This document shows positions 1-10,133 of a DNA stretch of 64,000 bases, piece by piece. Position 1 is the stretch's first letter. Each line of letters opens with the position of its first letter. Source of the stretch: Physcomitrium patens (lineage: Eukaryota; Streptophyta; Bryopsida; Funariales; Funariaceae). The DNA is taken from NCBI RefSeq assembly GCF_000002425.4, contig NC_037264.1, positions 8,848,886 to 8,912,885 of the forward strand, read 5' to 3'. The notes under the pieces were generated by a model. The model ran no database searches and was not told where the DNA came from. It saw only the letters and a program-made list of their open reading frames with translations. Position numbers and translations under genes: made by a program.

Positions 1-159
1 TTGCAATATGATCCCTATTGTAGCTAAAAAAACTCATTCTTTAATTCATTATTTTCTTTGGTAATTGTATTCTTCATTTTGTGATTGCATTGCTCTTTTG
101 GATAATGTAAACCATTATGCTGAGCTTTTCTACAATATAAATACAAATCCTCTTAACGA
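1..159 (-). pseudogene. Ty3/gypsy gag C-terminus remnant (zinc-knuckle end, gag-pol junction)
   Basis: On the minus strand this stretch aligns base by base with the end of gag in the young element (about 10130-10290). It includes the zinc-knuckle region and the gag-pol junction motif, seen on the plus strand as CCCTATTGTAGCT near 13-25. Many C-to-T and G-to-A type changes and in-frame stops show it is dead. The similarity stops at about 159, where an insertion begins, and the rest of gag resumes after 2605. I infer that this piece and 2605-4281 are one element, with pol lying beyond the left window edge. The 71-residue plus-strand ORF here is an antisense artefact. Confidence 0.7.
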
Positions 160-2604
160 TGTTATTGAAGTAGAGAGAATTTGCTCTAAGAAAGCACTAG
201 GCTTTTGGCTATTACTAATTCCTCAATCAAATCTCAAGATAAAAAAAATATCAATTTTATGTATAAAATATTTCCTATAGAATCAATAAAGTCAATACAT
301 ATGCCTTAAGTACCAAACATCACCAAAAATGTGATAAAAATATTATAAAACTTTATATATCTTTAAGGTGAATTTTTTTCAAAATTTAATAATTTATATC
401 TCATGATTAAGCCATCTAAACAAACCAAAATTTTACATGAATTATTAATGTACTTTTAAGTACTATCATAACAAAATTCAACTATAAATTTGTTACGGAA
501 CTTGAGATATCACTAAAATCCTAATAGTAGCTTCAAACCCTTACTTATATACACTTATGTGTAATTTTTTTCATATCTTAAAAATTAAATAATTAAATAC
601 CATAAAATTTTGATATATAGCTTTTTAACTTGATAATACATACTTGTCAAAATTTTGAGCTAAAAATTCATCCGAAAACTTAAGGTATGGTTCCAACCAT
701 TACTATCAACAAAACAACTTACTTACTGCCTTTGAATTACATGTGCTTTCTTCAATGTTCTATAATTCCCCCATACAAACTCTAAATAGAGAAATTATTT
801 TACAAAAAACATAGGTCTTAAAATTATCCTTGTAGATACACCTCTCAATCTTTAAAATTTGTCAAAAATCCCCCATATCCTCAAAAGAGTAATAATATGT
901 CTTAAAAAGATACTTTAACTTCAAATGGCTATAATTTTATTATTCTAACTCGAAATCCTCTAAAATTTTCACATAAATTTTGACTTAAATCATAAACCTT
1001 ATAATCCTTGATTTTTATTCTCAAATATTTTTTTTGAATTTACCAAAATCCTTATTGTGGTTGTAGACAACCTACTAAATGTCTATTTGGCAAAACCTTC
1101 AATCAATAGGGATGAAGATCTTCACCTTTTGCCTTCATCCATTTATACCTTACTTTCGTCTTTCAAAATAAGTTTCTTTGAAGTTTGTGTGAATGTATAT
1201 TTCCACCTCTCAACACAAATTATAAAATGGCCTCAATTAAGAGTTGCTTATAATAGATGGTGTGAAGTAGAAGTAACAAACAACAAGAACTGAAGAAGAA
1301 TAACACAAAACAAGTGAAACAAGTGCAATCAAGCAATTGTACACTACAAAACGAGTCATAGTCTGTTCACTAGATTCTCACTCAGTAAAAAGTAAAAAAT
1401 AAAAGTAAAAAATATATTTTTAGAAAGATATTTTTTTAATATTTTTAATGATGTAAAAAACATGTAAATCCGAATTACTATAAGTTATGAAGGATTGAAA
1501 ATAACAGGTAACAAATGGAAAGTTAAGTGAAAAATATTTTACCTCAAGGATAACTTGTTAGCAGATCAAGGGTTCGAACCTCACCAAGGCTCACATGTAG
1601 TGTATATGGGTTGTCTAAAGAGGCCTTGAGGCCTTAGTCTTATCTTCCTACCAATATGGGACTTGTGCACCACCTTTCTTACAAGAACTATACTAGCTGC
1701 TGGTCCTCCTATTATCTATTAGTAGAATTAATATTTTTGCATTTTTGACTTCACCATGGTGTTCAAAAACACCAAATTAGCCTAGGAACATTTTTTGGGC
1801 TTCAAACCTTGCTCCATTTCTTCATAATGGCTTCCCAAGTGATAAAACTCAATTTTACCAAGGTCTTGAAAATTATCCTAAAAATTCATAGAAAATTCTA
1901 AATAATTTCTAAATAAGTTATAAAAATTCATATAATGTTTCTATAATACTAATAGGAATTTAAGGATATAATTTCCTATATTATTGATTTTTTATAGTAA
2001 TGGAATAAATTTAAATTTACTATAAATTCTACTTTTTATATAAATAACTAAAAAGACATGAGGTTCTTTCTCATGCTCCTTTTAACTACTAACTAACATT
2101 TATAGTTTTTGTATAAGTAATACCTATAGATATAAAATCAATATAAAAATTGATTTTAGTAACTACTCCTTACTCCTCAATAATAAGTAAAAATACTAAA
2201 CCAACTAAAATAATTGCCTCCAAGACTTACTAAGACTCCATTTCTTCTCCACTAATACTATTCTTCTTTCTTTAACATCTTCTAAGCACATCTTTACCTA
2301 ATAACTGTAATTTTGGCACTCTACATGCACTCTTTTGTCCTAAAACAACTAGTGAGTCAATCTAATGACTCGCAGTTTGGATCTTCATCTTTGAACTTCA
2401 AACTTTTCTTTAAATTTTATACTAAATATCTAAATCCTATATAATTAAAATATTATAATCAATATAAGTAAATCTCAAAATAAATTTTTTTACATCAATT
2501 CTCTTTAAATTAATCTATTAGCTACTCTAATGCACATCAATACATATAAATATATTATATATTTTAGTTGGTTTTTATATATTATAAACAATTACAATAT
2601 GACA
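160..2604. mobile_element. Insertion splitting the old gag, ends TG...CA, family uncertain
   Basis: The two gag pieces of the old element abut if this segment is removed. The segment begins TGTTATTG and ends ATATGACA, the TG...CA termini expected of an LTR or LTR element. Read on the minus strand, its first bases (TGTCATATTGTAATTG) resemble the start of the LTR-like sequence at 46313. I found no clean target duplication, and no reverse transcriptase or other conserved protein inside. It contains a dispersed repeat at about 1745-2330 and a short tRNA-B-box-like motif (GGTTCGAACC) near 1569. The 78-residue ORF at 1057-1293 resembles nothing I know. The insertion is inferred from the gag alignment; its class is a guess. 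Confidence 0.5.
1745..2330 (+). repeat. Dispersed repeat D, copy 1
   Basis: About 550 bases match, in reverse complement, the stretch at about 13260-13775. Shared landmarks in order are a CTTCAAACCTTGCTCCATTT-type block, a TTTTACCAAGGTCTTGAAAA-type block, a run of AATTCTAAAT variants, a GACATGAGGTTCTTTCTCATG-type block, and a CAACTAAAAT...GACTTACTAAGA block. No protein is encoded. It could be an LTR or the tail of another element. Confidence 0.6.
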
Positions 2605-3754
2605 GTGTCAAATCTTTTCCTACTCCATGAGGGATTTAAAACATATTGTATTAATTTGCATTGGTTTTGGCCTTAATGAATAAATTTTTGAAAACTTAGA
2701 AATTATTGCCAAGACTTGACTTGTTCTATTTTAGCCAAGTTTTTGTTCTTAATATTTTTTAAATAATCAATTATTGCATGCAATAGCTTGAGCAATAAAT
2801 TATTTCAAGGATTTTTTTTTTGGCATTGTCAATAACAAAACTTTGACATTATCTTTCAATCTATATCAAAATTAATTGATAAATATTTGCCATTCTAATC
2901 CACATCATAAGTAATATATTGGAATTCAGCAGCATATATGGTAGGAGACTGAAATCCTTGTTGTAAAGATAAGAGTTTGATCTCTACTACTCTTTTTCAA
3001 TCACTTTTTTCAAATATATCCATAAATACTTCTAAGAATGAATTCAAATCATAAAAGAGTCTTAAATCTTTTTTTATTAAAAGTACAAACCAAGAGAGAG
3101 TATTTTTAAATAGAAGTGCATCTACAAATTCAACTTCAGTAAATCCATCAGGATATTGGAATAGATGCAATTTTAAATAGAACTTGACTTATTATAAAAA
3201 TCTTCAAAATTTTGATCTAATTCCATCAAATTTATCCAGCATACTAATCTATGTCCTTATTGTATTTGTAGAAGCAAAACTTTTAAAAAAAAAATGTAAG
3301 GTCAATTTACGTACTTCCTTCAATTGCAAAATTTCTTGTTATAGGTATTGAACTTCTTCCATAGGCATAGGATTAGTATTTTCATGGTTGGCATTAGTGA
3401 TGCATGAATTTCTACTCTAACAATGTTGAGAAGTTTGTAAAGATCTACAATAGTTACAAATCTATTTTGACTTCCACTAAGTATAGCATCTATGATTTTT
3501 TCTTCTATTTCAACTAATTTAACAAATCCACAAGTCAAATTAGAGGAGGGTAATTTGCAACCTCTAATATCAAATGAAAATTTCTACAAAGAGGGATAAT
3601 CTGCTCTCTTTAAGGAAAAAAATTGATGTTAGAAAGTTAAATAATTTATTTAAAGATGGATAATCTATAATCTTCAAAATATAATAATAGAAGTAAAATA
3701 ATCCACTCACTTCTAAAATAAGATAAGAAGAATAAGTTAGCACTCTTATTAAAT
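2605..3754 (-). pseudogene. Decayed Ty3/gypsy gag and leader
   Basis: Minus-strand sequence matches the leader and gag of the decayed plus-strand element at 49360-50500, and more weakly gag of the young element. The clearest coding patch is 3320-3538. Its peptide starts MTCGFVKLVEIEEKI, against MTCGFIKWFRMEEKI in the other copy. A second match is the FDxxRSKF patch near 3210. In-frame stops are frequent. The leader at 3540-3720 holds several GGATAATC-type motifs, which correspond to the GTGGATTACC motifs of other copies. Gag would form the virus-like particle; this copy cannot. Confidence 0.7.
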
Positions 3755-4281
3755 TGTCAAGGATATAAACCTTAAAGAATTAAAATGTCAATATATTCTT
3801 GAGTTAGTTGAAAAGACAAAAATGACTCAAAGATGATATAGTATTAAATTAAAATGGCTATTGCCAAAGACAAGAAGACTAGAAGGTCTTGAAACAAGAC
3901 TAAAGACTAGAAAGGTATTGAAAAGAATAAAGAAGGCTTCAATCTTGCCTCTATATATACTCTTAATTAGGAGCTATATGGCAATTTCCTATAGGACTTT
4001 CAAAACGTGTTGACTTTATAAGACATATATCATAACTTACAAGACAAGTTTTCTATATGTATACCACATAATTAGCTTGTTATTCAAGCTACCAATATGT
4101 GATTAACTTGTTGATCAAGTATCTAATCTATCAATCAACTACAAATACATATAAAGTCAAAGCAAAATCTGTAAAGCTTCTAAAAAATTAAATATTAAAT
4201 ATTATGGAATAAATCTATTTTTATCTATTTCTGCTTAATCATATAGATAAATATAATAATAAATATGTATATCCATTATCG
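3755..4281 (-). repeat. Degenerate 5' LTR of the old Ty3/gypsy element
   Basis: It begins at TGTCAAGGATATAAACC and follows the LTR of the young element in order: the AAATGGCTATTGCCA block, AAGAAGGCTTCAATCTTG beside a CTCTATATATAC TATA region, the TTGACTTTATAAGACA block, and a closing AATCATATAG...ATTATCG. Because gag lies to its left on the minus strand, this is the 5' LTR. The outer end is blurred by the adjoining second-family LTR. Confidence 0.75.
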
Positions 4282-5530
4282 TGTTGTAATATGACTATAT
4301 GATGAAAGATGATAAAATGGATCTTATTATAGAAGAGCCAAGTTAAAAGATAAAGTAGAAAAATATAGATAAAAGATAGGAAGGTAGTAAAACTTTTAGT
4401 AGTAGTAGTACTTTTTATAAAAGTGACTTCTATTTACTTTATAGGGCAAAAAATAAGGCAAAATAAGATAGATTAAAAAAATAAATTATATAAGTATCTT
4501 TAAGAAGAAGTTAAGAATAAATTCTAGAAAAAATTACCTAGAAAAACTAGATATTGATACCAAAGGAGGGCCGGTTATCAACCTAGATCGACCTTGAGGC
4601 ACAAAATCGAGCACCTATAGCAACTCGGGGGTCTTTTTGCAAATTGGAGAATAGGATTTGAGAGCAAACTAGATAATATTTCCATGAGCATTGATTTTGG
4701 GCGATTTGGATTTGTAATGACTTTATAAGAGCTTTACAAAGTCAAGTTTGTTTTCAAATGACTTGGTTTTGTGAAATAAAATAGGTTTGATATTTCTAAT
4801 GATTTCAAGAGTTTTGTTACAGATCTATAGGTGAAATTTTGTGAATTAATGGTTATAGTTGTGTTTAATATGTATTGTGAATCTTAGCTTGATCTAATGG
4901 TTGAATTGAGGGTTATTGAGGTTTAAGTGGGTCAAGGTCTCAGAAAATAGAATTTTAGGTCCAGTGAGCATTTTTAAGATTTCTTGCAATCTATTAGTTA
5001 GATTGGAGTGAAATTTATATATGGAGATATTAGCCTTATTTTTCTATGTATATGAGAATTTTGACATCAATTGAATAGTGAAAAGGAGAGATATTGGCTC
5101 TGAGAGATTGGCATCAAGGTCAGAGATGGAGGCCGGCCAATATTCAAGCACATTTTTGAGACTATCTTCTATTTGATAATTTCGATTCTTTTCAAATTTT
5201 TTTGTACTTGTTATCAACTTAATTTTTAAAAAGCATACAAATTTGAGTTAAGATCAATGGTTCATTAATTAATAATTGAGGTTTAAATTTATTGTAGAAA
5301 TTACTAGGATTTGATTTAAGTTTAGAGTTTGGTTTAGGATTTGGTTAGAGTTTGATTTAGGATTTAGGATTTGATTAGGATTTGATTTAGGATTTAGGTT
5401 TTAATTAGGATTTTATTTAGGATTTAGGTTTTAATTAAGGTTTAATTTAGGATTTAAGGTTTTATTTGAGTTTGTTTAGGATTTAAGATTTAATTAGTTT
5501 TTTGCCCAAATTTTGAATGAAGTCTAATAG
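4282..5530 (+). repeat. Second-family long LTR (family C), left part
   Basis: Starts TGTTGTAATATGACTATATG. The reverse complement of 54778-56380 matches it in order: a CTTATTATAGAAGAG block, a TAGAAAGGTA block, a TTTACTTTATAG block and the GATTTAGGATTTG-rich tract at 5310-5500. The young element interrupts it after 5530 and it resumes at 11911. Total length without that insertion is about 1.5 kb, close to the 1.6 kb of the inverted copy. It has TG...CA ends and no coding capacity, so I call it an LTR, solo or attached to a lost internal region. Confidence 0.7.
5310..5500 (+). repeat. Degenerate GATTTAGGATTTG tandem tract inside the family C LTR
   Basis: About 190 bases consist of variants of GATTTAGGATTTG and GATTTGATTAG repeated with 6-14 base spacing. 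The unit resembles a degraded plant telomere-type TTTAGGG repeat. The inverted family C copy has the same tract at about 55130-55350 as CAAATCCTAAATC-type units, so it belongs to the element and was not a later local expansion. Confidence 0.75.
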
Positions 5531-5535
5531 GATTT
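5531..5535 (+). other. Target-site duplication GATTT (left)
   Basis: GATTT directly precedes the left LTR start TGTCA at 5536 and recurs at 11906-11910 directly after the right LTR end. Five-base duplications are typical of Ty3/gypsy integrase. The perfect pair shows that this is one integration event, into the family C LTR. Confidence 0.95.
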
Positions 5536-6087
5536 TGTCAAGGACAAAGACTCGATGAGGAAAAATATACACCAAAAGGCTATCTCGATATAATAAGTCA
5601 AAATATAAACAAGTAGGTATATTAAAAGGAAACTGGAATGGCTATTGCCACAAGACAAGAAACTAAAGACTCTTGAACCTGGACTAGAAGCAAGAAAGGA
5701 GTTGACAAGAGTGAAGAAGCCTTCACTCTTGTCTCTATATATACTATCTAACTAGGGACTACGTGGCGACGTTCTATAGGACCTCCAATATGTGTTGACT
5801 TTGTAGGACACATGCCTTGACTTACAAGGCAAGTTTTTCTACGTGTGGGCCACATAGTTAGCTTGATCTTCAAGCTAACAACATGTGTGGCACATGGCCA
5901 ACTTGTTGACCACGTTTCTAATCCAAAAAGTCAATTAAAGACACCTATGAAGTCAAAGCAGTGTCTAGGAAGTTTCTAAGAAGCTTCTATATTAAATATT
6001 ATATAATTAACTTACTTTTATCTACTTTTACTTATTTCTACCTATTTCTATATGTAATTATTAGCTTACATGATTATGGCCGTGACA
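5536..6087 (-). repeat. 3' LTR of the young element
   Basis: 552 bases with TGTCA at the left end and TGACA at the right end, a perfect 5-base terminal inverted repeat. Near-identical to 11356-11905. In the element's sense, the U3/R region has a TATA box at 5743-5736 followed at once by a perfect 13-bp hairpin (5704-5733). Confidence 0.95.
5704..5743 (-). promoter_or_regulatory. LTR TATA box and adjoining 13-bp hairpin (3' LTR copy)
   Basis: 5704-5716 (GACAAGAGTGAAG) and 5721-5733 (CTTCACTCTTGTC) are perfect inverted repeats around a 4-base loop. The TATATATA box at 5736-5743 lies 2 bases from the stem, upstream in the element's sense. The hairpin would therefore sit at or just before the transcript start. 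The same arrangement is at 11522-11561 in the 5' LTR. Confidence 0.75.
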
Positions 6088-6105
6088 TTACCCCCCCTTC
6101 TAGAG
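6088..6105 (-). other. Polypurine tract of the young element
   Basis: Read on the minus strand, an AGAAGGGGGGG run followed by TAA directly precedes the 3' LTR start TGTCACGG. The decayed copy has TTTAGAAGAAGGAGTAA at the same place (54454-54469). This is the usual plus-strand primer site for reverse transcription. Confidence 0.85.
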
Positions 6106-6128
6106 ACGAGTTCCACGAGGAGCGGTCA

Positions 6129-6551
6129 TCATATGTTGAGAAAATCTATGATGCGACGAATTGTATTCGTCACATACTCTGATCTCTGTTCTCTTCGAAG
6201 ATGATTGATAGGGCCTCTCAACCATCGGTAGTGTCCCATACCAGGGCGGGAAGACCACCCAGTTATTTGATCATTATTGAGGCCTTCATAACTTCCTTCG
6301 AATAGAATATTTGGAACACCATCAGGAGTTGTTCCTACCTCTAGTAAAATCACCAAACATCGAGAGTCCCTTCCCAAATCATGATACCAAACGCGTTGTA
6401 TCTCACCATCTGTTCGAGGAAGAACATGTCGTTCTTGAAGATCTTCATCTCGATTGCATCGTCTTGAAAGTTGTGACAATCGTAATGTCTCGTCCGACAG
6501 GTCAGCAAACGAAGGTTCTTGAGTTGAATCCGCTGGTTGTTGGCTCTCCAT
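6129..6551 (-). CDS. Extra ORF after pol, 140 aa, unknown function, conserved in the family
   Basis: An intact 140-codon ORF starting at ATG 6551-6549, in the same sense as gag and pol. It lies 94 bases beyond the end of the chromodomain reading and 24 bases before the polypurine tract. I recognise no domain. The protein is hydrophilic and charged, with an acidic, Gln/Ser-rich N-terminus and a compact middle (CLVILLEVG, residues about 64-72) followed by DGVPNILFEGSY, WSSRPGMGHYRWLRGP and a basic C-terminal third. No signal peptide or membrane helix is evident, so it does not look like an envelope. The old plus-strand copy carries the same reading at about 53999-54410, with matching blocks (QCLVILLEVG, NILFEKSY, WSSHP) and no indel I can see across about 130 codons, although it has acquired several stops. 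Retention across two such different copies suggests a real element gene, perhaps accessory or regulatory; that role is inference. Confidence 0.75.
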   Translation of the reverse strand: MESQQPADSTQEPSFADLSDETLRLSQLSRRCNRDEDLQERHVLPRTDGEIQRVWYHDLGRDSRCLVILLEVGTTPDGVPNILFEGSYEGLNNDQITGWSSRPGMGHYRWLRGPINHLRREQRSEYVTNTIRRIIDFLNI

Positions 6552-6645
6552 CTAATTAGCATCACAAATGTAAAGAAGTTACAAACAAGGATAGGAAATT
6601 GAATGTTATCTTGCCTCAATCTTGTCTCTTTTATAAGAGAGATTT

Positions 6646-6840
6646 TCATCTTGGTTTTGATGGATGTCGTTGATGAAAAACTTTGACTTTAGCTGATGCA
6701 TTTGCTAGATTCCTGGATGGCTCCCATGTGCGTTTACTAATATCATATCCGCGCCAATGAACAAGATATTCCAGCTTATTTCGGCGCCGCCTTGAGTCTA
6801 ATATCTTTTCCACCTCAAATTCTTCATTATTATCTACTTC
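6646..6840 (-). pseudogene. Integrase C-terminal chromodomain, displaced by a 1-base deletion
   Basis: Minus-strand translation from about 6838 to the TGA at 6648-6646 gives a chromodomain: FEVEKILDSRRRR near the start, then YLVHWRGYD and TWEPSRN. These are the aromatic and acidic positions typical of chromoviral integrase tails, which target chromatin marks during integration. It is out of frame with pol, whose frame stops at 6842-6840 after a short Pro run. In the old copy (about 53700-53890) pol and chromodomain read through at this point, so one base appears to have been lost here. Confidence 0.85.
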
Positions 6841-9800
6841 TATGGAGGCGGTGGCATTTGTCTTCTTCCTTGTATATCCACTGTCTTATATGGTTCAAGA
6901 AGAGATACGTGGAATACAGGATGGATCTTCATTGACTCCGGTAGATGTAACCGATATGCAACTGGGTTGATCTGTTCAGAAACAGAAAAGGGGCCAAGCC
7001 TACGATAGTCCAACTTGTCACAAGGTCGAGTAGTCTTGATATTGCGACGAAGTAGCCATACCTTATCACCCACATTGAGTTGTGGTTGCTCCTTACGATA
7101 TAGATCTGTATTTATCTTTTGTCGTTCTTGAGCTTCCTTCAATTGCGTCTTCATTATTGCATGTAACTCTGACAACCGATTTGCCATATCTTCTGCTGCA
7201 GGATTATCAACTTTTGAAAAATCAAAAGTATCAAGTCGTGGATGATAGCCATAATTGGCAAAGAAAGGTGTTTGTTGCATGGAAGAATGTATTGTATTAT
7301 TATAAGCAAACTCTGCCAATGGCAGAAGGGTTGTCCAATCATCTTGTTGATAGTTGATAGTACACCTTAAATATTGCTCCAAGACTTGGTTTACGCGCTC
7401 TGTTTGTCCATCAGTTTGAGGATGGAAAGCCGAAGATAGCTTTATGTCCACTTTTAAAATCTTGAAAAGGGTCCTCCAAAATCTTGACACAAATTGAGTT
7501 CCCCTATCTGATATGATATCTTTAGGTAATCCATGATAGCGATAGATATTATCAATGAAAAGCTTAGCTGTTTCTTCACCTGTGATAGATTTTGTACATG
7601 GCACAAAATGTGCCATCTTGGTGAAACGATCTACTATCACAAATATAGAATCATAAGATCTTGAGCTTGGAAGATCTGTGATGAAATCCATAGAAACAGA
7701 AGACCATGGTTGTTCTGGTATAGGTAATGGCTGAAGAAGTTCGTAAGGTCGATGACGAGGAATTTTTGATCTTGAACAAATATCACATGATTGTACAAAG
7801 TCTTTGACTGACTTCCACATTTGTGGCCACCAAAAATCTCTTGATATGAGTTCCAAAGTCTTATTATATCCAAAGTGCCCTGCTGTTGGAAAGTCATGAC
7901 GTGCTTGAAGAACACGTAAACGTGCTTCTCCTTCTGGAACATATAGGCGTCCTTCAAAATATAATAGATTATTCTTGAACTCGAACTTAGAAGGATCATG
8001 AGACTTGGAAGAATTATTCTCGATATCATAAACAAGAGGGTCTGAGGACATACTGGACTGGATTTGCTTGAGAAAAGTTGAATCAACAGTCAATGTTGAT
8101 TTCATTGCTCGGAGATGAAATTGCTCCGGTTTCAAGAGGACCGTTCTTTGTTGCTCAAAAGCTGCATCTCCTTCTTTTGGTGCAAAATAAGAACGTCTAG
8201 ATAGGGCATCGGATAAACCTTGTTGTTTTCCTGGCCGATAAGTGATAATGAACTCGAATCTTGACAAAGACATACTCCAACGAGCTTGACGACGATTCAA
8301 CACGCGTGCTGACATGAAATACTCGAGGTTCTTGTGATCTGTATACACAGTGACTGGACTAGAAGCGCCTTCTAGATAATGATGCCATTCTTGAAAGGAA
8401 TCCACGATCGCAAGAAGTTCTTTATCGTGGATCTCATAATTGATCTCGGCTGCTGAGAATTTTCTTGAATGAAAAGCTATCGGATGGAGTTTGTCATCTG
8501 TTCCCATTTGTGATAAAACTGCACCCAAGGCAAAATCTGATGCATCTGTTTCCATAAAAAATGCCTTGGAAAAGTCAACACGATATAAGACTAGTGCAGA
8601 AACAAACGATGTCTTCAAGGCTTTAAATGCTGCTTCCGCTTCTTGATTCCATTGAAATTTATCTTTACTAGTCAAGCGTGTAAGTGGAGCTGCAACTCGT
8701 AAAAAATCTTTGATGAAGATCCGATAGTAATTGGCAAATCCCAAGAAACATTGGACATCTCTTACCGTCCTTGGAATCTTCCAATCCACGATTGTTTGGA
8801 CTTTCTTAGAATCCATCATGAGACCATCATTTGAAATGATGTATCCTAAAAAGTCAACTTGAGTAGTGTGAAATACACACTTTTCCATCTTGGCGTACAA
8901 TCCTGCATCTCTAAGTTTTTGTAATATTTGACGAACATGTATTTCATGTTCTTCGACGTTCTTGGAGTAGATCAGGATATCGTCTAGATAGCAGACGACA
9001 AAATTGTCTAAGAATTCACGAAATATATCATTCATGAGATGTTGAAAAGCAGCTGGTGCATTCGTGAGTCCAAAGGGCATGACATTATATTCGAAATGTC
9101 CATACCTGGTTCGAAACGCAGTCTTCCATTCATCTCCTTCTTTGATCCGTACTAGATTATATGCTCCTCTTAGATCTATTTTTGTATAGATCTTAGCTTG
9201 ATTCAACTGGTCAAGGAGTCCTGATATCAAAGGTAATGGATACCTGTTCTTGATTGTGATCTTGTTGAGTCCTCGATAATCAACACACATTCGTAAAGAT
9301 CCATCTTTTTTCTTTATGAATAGAATTGGAGCTCCTGCTGGAGATTTTGAATGGCGTATGAAATTCTTCGCTAAATTCTTGTCAATATATGTCTTGAGTT
9401 CAGCCATCTCATCTTGCGATAAACTGTAAATTGGTCCAAATGGTGGCTGAGTTCCTTCCTTGAGGTCGATTGAACAATCATATGGACGATGCTCAGGAAG
9501 AATATCTGCATTCTTTTTCTCAAAAACGTCTTGATACTCCTGATATTGACTTGGAATGCCACTTGAAGTCTTTACGTTTTCAGAAATAGGTGCAGCATAA
9601 ATAGCAAAAGTTGATCCTTCTTTTGCTGCGTGTATAAATGCTTTTGCACCTATCAGTACGGGTTTTACTGTACTAGACTTATAATTTTTTACTTGGTTCG
9701 TAGAACTATTAATATCGCTTTTGGAAAAGTCAAGTTTACGCGAATTCCAATCTATTCGAGGGTTATATTTTTCTAGCCAGGATAAACCTAAAATAACTGG

Positions 9801-10133
9801 ATTGGACGGGGATTTAATTATGTTAAAAGCTATGTAGCTATCATGACCGTCTATTGTTACTTTTATAGGATGAGTTTCATGAGTGACATCTCCAGAAGAC
9901 AAGGGACGACCATCTATGACTTCTACATGTACTGGTTTAGGTTTCTGTACAAAGGGTATTTTACGACTTTTAACAAATTGTTCATCTAAAAAACATGCTG
10001 AGGCTCCCGAATCTAATAAAGCAGAGGCTTTGTAATTCTTAGGTCCTAAATATAAGTCTATTATAAAACAAGGAGAGGGTTCTGAGGAGAGGATAGGACC
10101 TTCATTAGGAATTGTACAAGGTTCCAGCTGCAC
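6840..10133 (-). CDS. pol: Ty3/gypsy pol polyprotein (protease, RT, RNase H, integrase)
   Basis: About 1097 codons open on the minus strand; 10133 is a GTG and not a proven start, since pol is probably reached by frameshift from gag. The aspartic protease has the DSGA active site at residues 41-44. The reverse transcriptase has KKDGSLRMCVDYRGLN (about 275-290) and the catalytic YLDD (382-385). RNase H begins with the METDASDFALGAVL patch. Integrase has the HHCC zinc site (RHDFPTAGHFG and CDIC) and the D,D,E core (MDFITDLP, SDRGTQF, DGQTERVNQ). The GPY-like tail RLGPFSV is near the end. All catalytic residues I can check are present. The frame ends at a TAG caused by a one-base loss, cutting off the chromodomain. 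Confidence 0.95.
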   Translation of the reverse strand: MQLEPCTIPNEGPILSSEPSPCFIIDLYLGPKNYKASALLDSGASACFLDEQFVKSRKIPFVQKPKPVHVEVIDGRPLSSGDVTHETHPIKVTIDGHDSYIAFNIIKSPSNPVILGLSWLEKYNPRIDWNSRKLDFSKSDINSSTNQVKNYKSSTVKPVLIGAKAFIHAAKEGSTFAIYAAPISENVKTSSGIPSQYQEYQDVFEKKNADILPEHRPYDCSIDLKEGTQPPFGPIYSLSQDEMAELKTYIDKNLAKNFIRHSKSPAGAPILFIKKKDGSLRMCVDYRGLNKITIKNRYPLPLISGLLDQLNQAKIYTKIDLRGAYNLVRIKEGDEWKTAFRTRYGHFEYNVMPFGLTNAPAAFQHLMNDIFREFLDNFVVCYLDDILIYSKNVEEHEIHVRQILQKLRDAGLYAKMEKCVFHTTQVDFLGYIISNDGLMMDSKKVQTIVDWKIPRTVRDVQCFLGFANYYRIFIKDFLRVAAPLTRLTSKDKFQWNQEAEAAFKALKTSFVSALVLYRVDFSKAFFMETDASDFALGAVLSQMGTDDKLHPIAFHSRKFSAAEINYEIHDKELLAIVDSFQEWHHYLEGASSPVTVYTDHKNLEYFMSARVLNRRQARWSMSLSRFEFIITYRPGKQQGLSDALSRRSYFAPKEGDAAFEQQRTVLLKPEQFHLRAMKSTLTVDSTFLKQIQSSMSSDPLVYDIENNSSKSHDPSKFEFKNNLLYFEGRLYVPEGEARLRVLQARHDFPTAGHFGYNKTLELISRDFWWPQMWKSVKDFVQSCDICSRSKIPRHRPYELLQPLPIPEQPWSSVSMDFITDLPSSRSYDSIFVIVDRFTKMAHFVPCTKSITGEETAKLFIDNIYRYHGLPKDIISDRGTQFVSRFWRTLFKILKVDIKLSSAFHPQTDGQTERVNQVLEQYLRCTINYQQDDWTTLLPLAEFAYNNTIHSSMQQTPFFANYGYHPRLDTFDFSKVDNPAAEDMANRLSELHAIMKTQLKEAQERQKINTDLYRKEQPQLNVGDKVWLLRRNIKTTRPCDKLDYRRLGPFSVSEQINPVAYRLHLPESMKIHPVFHVSLLEPYKTVDIQGRRQMPPPP

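Noticed and set aside
6311-6559. 82-codon plus-strand ORF and a 99-codon minus ORF over the post-pol region
   Set aside because: They overlap the 140-codon minus ORF in other frames; only that one is conserved in element B.
7637-8086. 149-codon minus-strand ORF inside pol
   Set aside because: It is an alternate-frame shadow of the integrase/RNase H coding region, which has all catalytic motifs in its own frame.
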